Source of the DNA: Calliopum simillimum
Lineage: Eukaryota > Arthropoda > Insecta > Diptera > Lauxaniidae
Direction: 5' to 3'
DNA length: 64,000 bases
NCBI GenBank assembly: GCA_951812925.1
Contig: OX638370.1
Location: forward strand, 31,925,948 to 31,989,947
In this document: piece after piece, positions 59,298-64,000 of the stretch
Numbering within the stretch: position 1 is the stretch's first letter
Layout of the letters: every line of letters begins with the position of its first letter
Translations under genes and position numbers: made by a program
The notes under the pieces: generated by a model
Told to the model about the DNA's origin: nothing
What the model saw: the letters and a program-made list of their open reading frames with translations, nothing else
The model's database searches: none

Positions 59298-59548
59298 CAC
59301 AGGACTACAAAAAAAAAAATTCCCTGCGCGAACGATCAGACCACCTGAACTTTATGTTTTCGGGGTCGCTGAATCCGAATATGGTGCTGAAAAATTTGAG
59401 ATTTTTTTCAGCATTATTTCTGATTTGTGAAAAAACTCGAACCAACTTCGCTATTCTGGCACCATATTCGGATTCAGCGACCCCGAAAACATAAAAATCA
59501 GGTGGTCTGATCTTTCACGCATGGTACTTTTTTTTTTGTGGGCCTGTG
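59298..59548. mobile_element. CACAGG hairpin element, head-to-tail pair member 2
   Basis: Begins CACAGGACTACAAAA directly after member 1 with no intervening base or duplication, and ends GGGCCTGTG followed by TAA (59549-59551). The TAA duplication therefore brackets the pair as a whole. Confidence 0.75.
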
Positions 59549-59689
59549 TAACTATTCTTTTCCTGTAACTTTTTTCATTCCAAAAGAAAAACCTCATTGA
59601 TTTTTGAGACAGTAGGGAGTACAGAATTCTGCAAAATTTTCATAAGTAAATGGCTCATTTAAGAAGAAAAAACTGCGGAGTGCTATTAA

Positions 59690-59970
59690 ATTAGAAGGTG
59701 GAATACGGAAAGGGGCGGGGGAAAACACCCTTTACAGTTTTTTCAATATTTCTAGCGCACAAAGCAAAATTTCGATATACTTTGAGGGAACCTTTTTTGT
59801 AGAGAATTAAATTTGCCATCGAAAGAGTGGTGAAACCAAAAAATTTTTCGGGACATTTTATAATTTTTAAAAAATTGGTAAAAAAAAAAAATTTTAAAAA
59901 CTCCAAAAAATTCACACGTATTTCTTGGATGATTTTAAGCATTTTAAGCTTTAAACGCTTTTTTCGTAAG
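59690..59970 (-). repeat. Dispersed 'ctcaagaggaagg' family fragment, copy D
   Basis: Shares aaaaattcacacgtatttct, tgattttaagcattttaagc and cttttttcgtaagat with copies B and C. Partial. Confidence 0.5.
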
Positions 59971-60388
59971 ATTCACGGACTACCAAACAGGTCGAATAAA
60001 CCATAAGGTGAACGCAATTGGTTAAAAACGTAATAATATGAAAATACCTAATTACATTTTCACGGTAGAGATTTAGTCCTCTTAACCCACCCCTTTTATT
60101 TTCTTAAAAAGTTCGTTGTAAGTGGGGCATACTGTAGCTTAGAAGTGAGTCGTAAGTAATGAAATTACCCATTTCCAATTGTATAAATATTGTGTTGCAT
60201 AAGTCAATAATAGATACTAAATAAATATTAATTTTAATGAATTTTGTTGCAAATAAGTCATAGATATTGTTTATATTTATTTTTGACAAACCTACAATAT
60301 AGTATCTTGAGACACGTGCGTGGAACAGATGCAATTTTTTGTTGTGTTGACACACCATACAGTTGTGACTTGAGCAAAGCTATAGGTA

Positions 60389-61153
60389 CTGCCGTCCTAA
60401 GCAAGAATGCCGTAACTTAAATTTTCCAAATTTTTTGGGTCATCTCGGTTCTGTCCGTCAATCCACAAGAACAGGTTGCAGTACACCTTTATTTTCCTTA
60501 TAAAATCAAACACGACTTTTGTCGTAACTCCTAGCCGTACACATTTTACTAAACAAGAATACCGTATCTCCACACGCTAAGCAAAAACACCGCAACTCCA
60601 TAAAAATGTATGTATGTATGAAACATATCGTGCGTGTAGAAAGTATCGATTATGGTTCTGGACAAGTCAGTCAACTAAAGTTTTCTCTAAGATCTATTTA
60701 AGAGTATAGTTCCACAGAGGACAACTGTAGCAGCTCAGATGAATTAATCTGTGATTCAAGTTGGAAATCACAACTTAAGGAAATTCAACCCCACATGGTG
60801 GACAACGAATCAGATCAAAACCCTCTTACAAAAAAAAAGGAACTGTTCGTAAGCGGAAATATTACAAAGACACTGCAAAACAACGGAAAAGAGCTTGCCA
60901 GGAAGAAAAAGCCAGTAGACACAAAATTGGTATTGGTCTTGGTCACCAAAAGACAAGAGTGTTTCTTCGGACTTACTCTTTTTTTTCTTTCTTTAATCAA
61001 AAGTTGTCTTAGGGCGTGAAAAATCCTTTATGAATGAAATAATTTTCTTTAAAGCTGAAAGCGTTAAGGAAACGAAACAACAAGATACACAAAAACTCAT
61101 TTTACAGAAATAAAAATTTATTGGAATTACGGCATTCTTTCTTAGGACGGCAG
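60389..61153. mobile_element. TIR element with TA duplication, unassigned (765 bp)
   Basis: Ends CTGCCGTCCTAAGCAAGAAT and the complement of ATTCTTTCTTAGGACGGCAG, followed inside by GCCGTAA on both sides. TA on both sides (60387-60388, 61154-61155), within a longer partial match TATAG. Internal GC-containing motifs (ataccgta, acaccgcaact) echo the end motif. A short lysine-rich frame (60795-61019) may be a scrap of its protein but shows no domain. Confidence 0.65.
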
Positions 61154-61155
61154 TA

Positions 61156-61792
61156 TAGACCAAAGTACTTTGATCATAAACTCTTGATCTTCATCTCTAA
61201 AGTCACGATATCCTCAGACGGAAGAAGGAATTGCTCATATTTGCAGGCGGAATATTAGACGAAACACTTAAGGATGGATGGACATTTCTTTTCTGCATTG
61301 TCATAGAGTTTCCAGTCTTTTCATGGTTGGCTCCAATCGCTGTTCTCCTGCTGTCCTAAACATCGATATTCAGATCGATTGGCGAGGAAAAATTTCCAAG
61401 AAAACCTTTTCCTTCGATATGCAACGGCAAGCCATTCAAAGAAAAGCGATTAAGTGATTGTTTCTACCTTATCATAGTCAGTTTCTCTGAATAAGTTCCA
61501 ACACACCATTGTTTTGTGAAGACTGCAGTGTTTCTAATAGGCCCGTATTCAAGGAGAAGTTTTACATTCTATCTCCCATGAGAATCTTTTAATTACAAAA
61601 TTCTACGCTCGGTATAAGGAAAAACAATCTATAAATGTACATGGCGATGCCACACTTTTTAAAAACTTGCACAATCGTGCCTCATACTGACGATTATTTA
61701 TTGTCTATGATAGTAATCACCTCTTCATTTAAATCGTTTTCTGCCGATATTAGAACAAATTATTCAGTTGTTAAAAAATCGACTTGACTTTG
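61156..61792. other. No gene seen
   Basis: Somewhat less AT-rich than the surroundings; no frame or repeat recognised. Confidence 0.35.
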
Positions 61793-62290
61793 GAAAAAAC
61801 GCTCTCACGGCTAAAATACTGCATCGATTTTTACGAAATTTGGTATGGAGATGGGGTTATCACTAAGAAACGATAAAATAATCACTGTTTTTCAGTGGGC
61901 GGTGCCACGCCTTTAAATGGCAAAAACGCTCTCACGGCTGGCTAAACCACTGCATCGATTTTTATAAAATTTTAAATGGAGATAGAATTAGCACTAAGAA
62001 ATGGTAAAATTACCACTATGTTTTTAAGTGGGCGGTGCCACGCCTCTAAATGGAAAAAATGCTCTCAAGGCTAAACCTATGCATTGATTCTTACAAAATT
62101 TGATGTGGAGATATGGTTACAACTAAGAAATGATAACATGACCATTATGATTTTCAGTAGGCGGTGGCACACCTAAATGGAAAAAGAGCTATCACGTTTA
62201 AAGTACTGCATCAATTTTTTTGATATTTGGTATGGAGATAGGGTTAGCACAAAGGGACGATAAAATGACCATTGTATTTTTTAGTCAATA
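61793..62290 (+). repeat. Tandem array, ~125-bp unit, about four copies
   Basis: Each unit holds gctctcacggct, actgcatcgatttttac, tggagat.gggttagcact aagaaacgataaaatgacca and cagtgggcggtgccacgcc. Units diverge 15-25 percent by eye. The phrase gtgggcggtgccacgcc also occurs singly at ~8547. Confidence 0.8.
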
Positions 62291-62379
62291 TCATGAGTAT
62301 TTGCTTCATAGTTTTAGTAATTATAGTTCCATAGTCTTTTTCAAGTCAAATTGAAGTGATCGAATTTCTAGTGTATATA

Positions 62380-63275
62380 CAGCGACTCACGAAATTGATC
62401 ACGCTTTGGCTATGAATGCAAACAACCAATAAAATGTCTGAAATGGGTTTGTATTTTTGATGTGTCTTTATTTTGGTAAAACTGCATTAAGTAAAGGAAA
62501 ATAAACAAGAGACAAATTCCATGAAAACTCTTTCTTAAATAAAAAATAAAACAAAATCAAAAATACTCAGCGTGATCAATTTTGTGACTTCATATTATGA
62601 ACCTCGGAAACAGATGTTAATATTTTGTATAGCCTCCTTGTGCATCAATAACTGCTTTTATTCTTCTGGCCATACTTTCTAGAAGAGTTTCACAAATTTC
62701 TGGAGCAATAGCATCTCAAGCATTTTGAGCCTTAGGCCGAAATTCATTAAGAGTACCAATTTAACCTTCCATCGATTTTCTCAATATGCCCGATAGGTAC
62801 TCAAAAGGATTGAGGTCTGGAGATTACGAGGGACATTTTATTGTTGTAATTCCATTATCTCCAAGCCATTTTTGTGTCCTCTTTGCAGTGTGTTTTGGAC
62901 TATTGTCCCGCTAAAAGATAATAATCGAAGCATTTACTTTCAAATCTTGTAAAGTGCCAAGCAAATGGCTTCGTAGAATTTCACTGTTAGACTCTGCTGT
63001 TATTCGACCTTCCATTTTGGTAACTCTACCAACACCTCTAGTGGTCATACATACCCACACCATTATTGAGCCTTCTCCAAACTGAAGTGTGGGCTTAACG
63101 TAGTGTGGCTGAAGTCTCGAACCCTTACTCCTCCAAACCCACTCACCGATTTCCGATCCTAAGTGGTTTATTTTGGTCTTATTTGTCCATATAACCTTCT
63201 CCCAATCGTAAGCGCTCCAGTCTTTGTAAAATTTGACAAGCTCCCAACGCAACTTTCTGTGCCTCAATGACTTTT
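62380..63275 (-). pseudogene. Tc1-type transposon, decayed
   Basis: The left terminal repeat CAGCGACTCACGAAATTGATC follows TA at 62378-62379. No matching right end is found. The minus-strand frame gives HRKLRWELVKFYKDWSAYDW, WTNKTKINHLGSEIGEWVWR, GEGSIMVWVCM, a stop, RDNSPKHTAKRTQKWLGDNG, SPDLNPFEYL and a C-terminal AVIDAQGGYTKY. The first catalytic Asp is changed (WTNKT for WSDET), and stops are present before and after the second Asp. The N-terminal DNA-binding half is missing. Related to DD34E Tc1 elements. Confidence 0.8.
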
Positions 63276-63331
63276 AACTTTTGCACGCATTTTGAGTCAA
63301 CAAAGTTTGAGTTTAGAGGAGGCACAATAAT

Positions 63332-63462
63332 TGTAGAGTATTAATATAAACAAAGTATACTTTTATATATGATGTTTGTATAAATGATTGAACACACAAT
63401 AAATCATTCTGAATTAGACTCTCTACTGAATCACATCGAACTTTTATAATAAATATATTACA
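63332..63462 (+). repeat. Candidate short LTR of a mag/gypsy-like element
   Basis: Begins TGTAGAGTATTA and ends ATATTACA, directly before a primer binding site. Contains TATATA (~63365) and CAATAAA (~63399). About 131 bp, which would be short but not unknown for mag-like elements. The 3' LTR is outside the window, so the left end is a guess. Confidence 0.35.
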
Positions 63463-63465
63463 AAT

Positions 63466-63477
63466 TGGCGACGAGAA
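63466..63477 (+). other. Candidate primer binding site
   Basis: TGGCGACGAGAA, the form common at the start of many insect gypsy/mag-type elements, 85 bp upstream of the Gag start and three bases after the candidate LTR end. Confidence 0.5.
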
Positions 63478-63550
63478 AAAAATCTTAAAAAAAAAAAAAT
63501 AAAAAATTAATAATTTTTTTTTTGTAAAGAAAAATTGATATTAAAAAAAT

Positions 63551-64000
63551 ATGTCGGAAAAGAAGCTGATACAAATTGCACAGGCTTCAATTATGCCTGA
63601 ATTTGATATTGAAGATAATTGGAAATTATGGCACGAACGTTTGGAGCTGCATTTTCTAGAAATCGGAATTTCGGAAGATAATCTTAAAGTCTCTATGCTT
63701 TTGAAAACTGTGGGTTCACGTGCATATGAGATGCTGCACAGCATATGCAGTCCAGCGCTTCCTAGCACAAAATCATATGCAGAATTGTGCGAAATTATGA
63801 TTAAGCATTTCACTCCACCAATCATTGTATTCCATGAACGGAAAAATTTCCATAATGCAAGGATGTCGGATGGTGAGACGGTAAGTGCGTGGTACACGAG
63901 AGTTAAAAAACTATCCTTGAACTGTAAATTCGGTTCAGTCTTGGATCAATTTGTTCTTGATAAATTTATCATTGAACTGCCCTCGAAAATTTATGAAAAA
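63551..64000 (+). CDS. Ty3/gypsy (mag-like) retrotransposon Gag, partial (runs off right edge)
   Basis: ATG at 63551 and 150 codons open to the window end. Residues 20-125 show the retrotransposon Gag layout: NWKLWHERLELHFLEIGI, VSMLLKTVGSRAYEMLHSIC, YAELCEIMIKHFTPP, ERKNFHNARMSDGETVSAWY, then VKKLSLNCKFGS and FIIELPSKIYEK. This is the N-terminal capsid part; nucleocapsid and Pol would lie to the right. The intact frame suggests a fairly recent insertion. It is a different family from the Gag at the left edge. Confidence 0.8.
   Translation, partial: MSEKKLIQIAQASIMPEFDIEDNWKLWHERLELHFLEIGISEDNLKVSMLLKTVGSRAYEMLHSICSPALPSTKSYAELCEIMIKHFTPPIIVFHERKNFHNARMSDGETVSAWYTRVKKLSLNCKFGSVLDQFVLDKFIIELPSKIYEK

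Overview
This is an AT-rich, repeat-dense stretch of nuclear DNA, almost certainly from a higher fly (Diptera, Schizophora-like). The reasons are spliced exons that read closely like a Drosophila conventional protein kinase C, a fly-type peptide GPCR, and many mariner/Tc1, hAT, Transib-like and foldback elements. The species cannot be fixed from the sequence alone. I see no bacterial genes, no CRISPR array, no rRNA and no intact tRNA.

Layout. 1-5.3 kb: the 5' part of a Ty3/gypsy-type retrotransposon on the minus strand (Gag open to the window edge), then A-rich DNA without genes. 5.1-7.7 kb: several small MITEs and a 5'-truncated LINE stub. 7.9-10.6 kb: two tandem genes on the plus strand for small, cysteine-free secreted proteins of unknown function, duplicated together with their upstream DNA. 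11.5-23.4 kb: a three-exon class A GPCR gene on the minus strand. Its 10 kb intron holds a 5.3 kb palindrome, a Transib-like element inside that palindrome, mariner remnants and long-TIR elements. 24.2-31.2 kb: a foldback element with an 8-bp target duplication, further dispersed repeats, and a LINE (RT plus RNase H) split by another foldback-type repeat. 31.2-42.5 kb: very AT-rich DNA with hairpin MITEs and simple repeats but no recognisable gene.

42.5-55.8 kb holds the last four coding exons of a conventional protein kinase C on the minus strand (best match Pkc53E). They run from the kinase HRD/DFG region to the C-terminal hydrophobic motif. Upstream exons are not seen and are probably beyond the right edge, so DNA right of 55,845 is probably intron. 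The three internal introns are filled with transposons. One holds a LINE interrupted by an irritans-type mariner and by a foldback element. Another holds a DD41D transposon inside an inverted repeat, plus a complete two-exon nested gene on the opposite strand for a small secreted DUF1091-like protein. 56-64 kb: a mariner with an intact DD34D triad but most of its N-terminal part deleted, a head-to-tail pair of CACAGG elements, a TIR element, a dead Tc1, and the start of a second gypsy/mag-like retrotransposon whose Gag runs off the right edge.

Host genes are therefore few: the GPCR, the PKC 3' half, the nested DUF1091-like gene and the tandem orphan pair. The rest is layered mobile DNA. In several places the order of insertion can be read directly from target-site duplications and from empty sites preserved in a paralogous copy or opposite palindrome arm.
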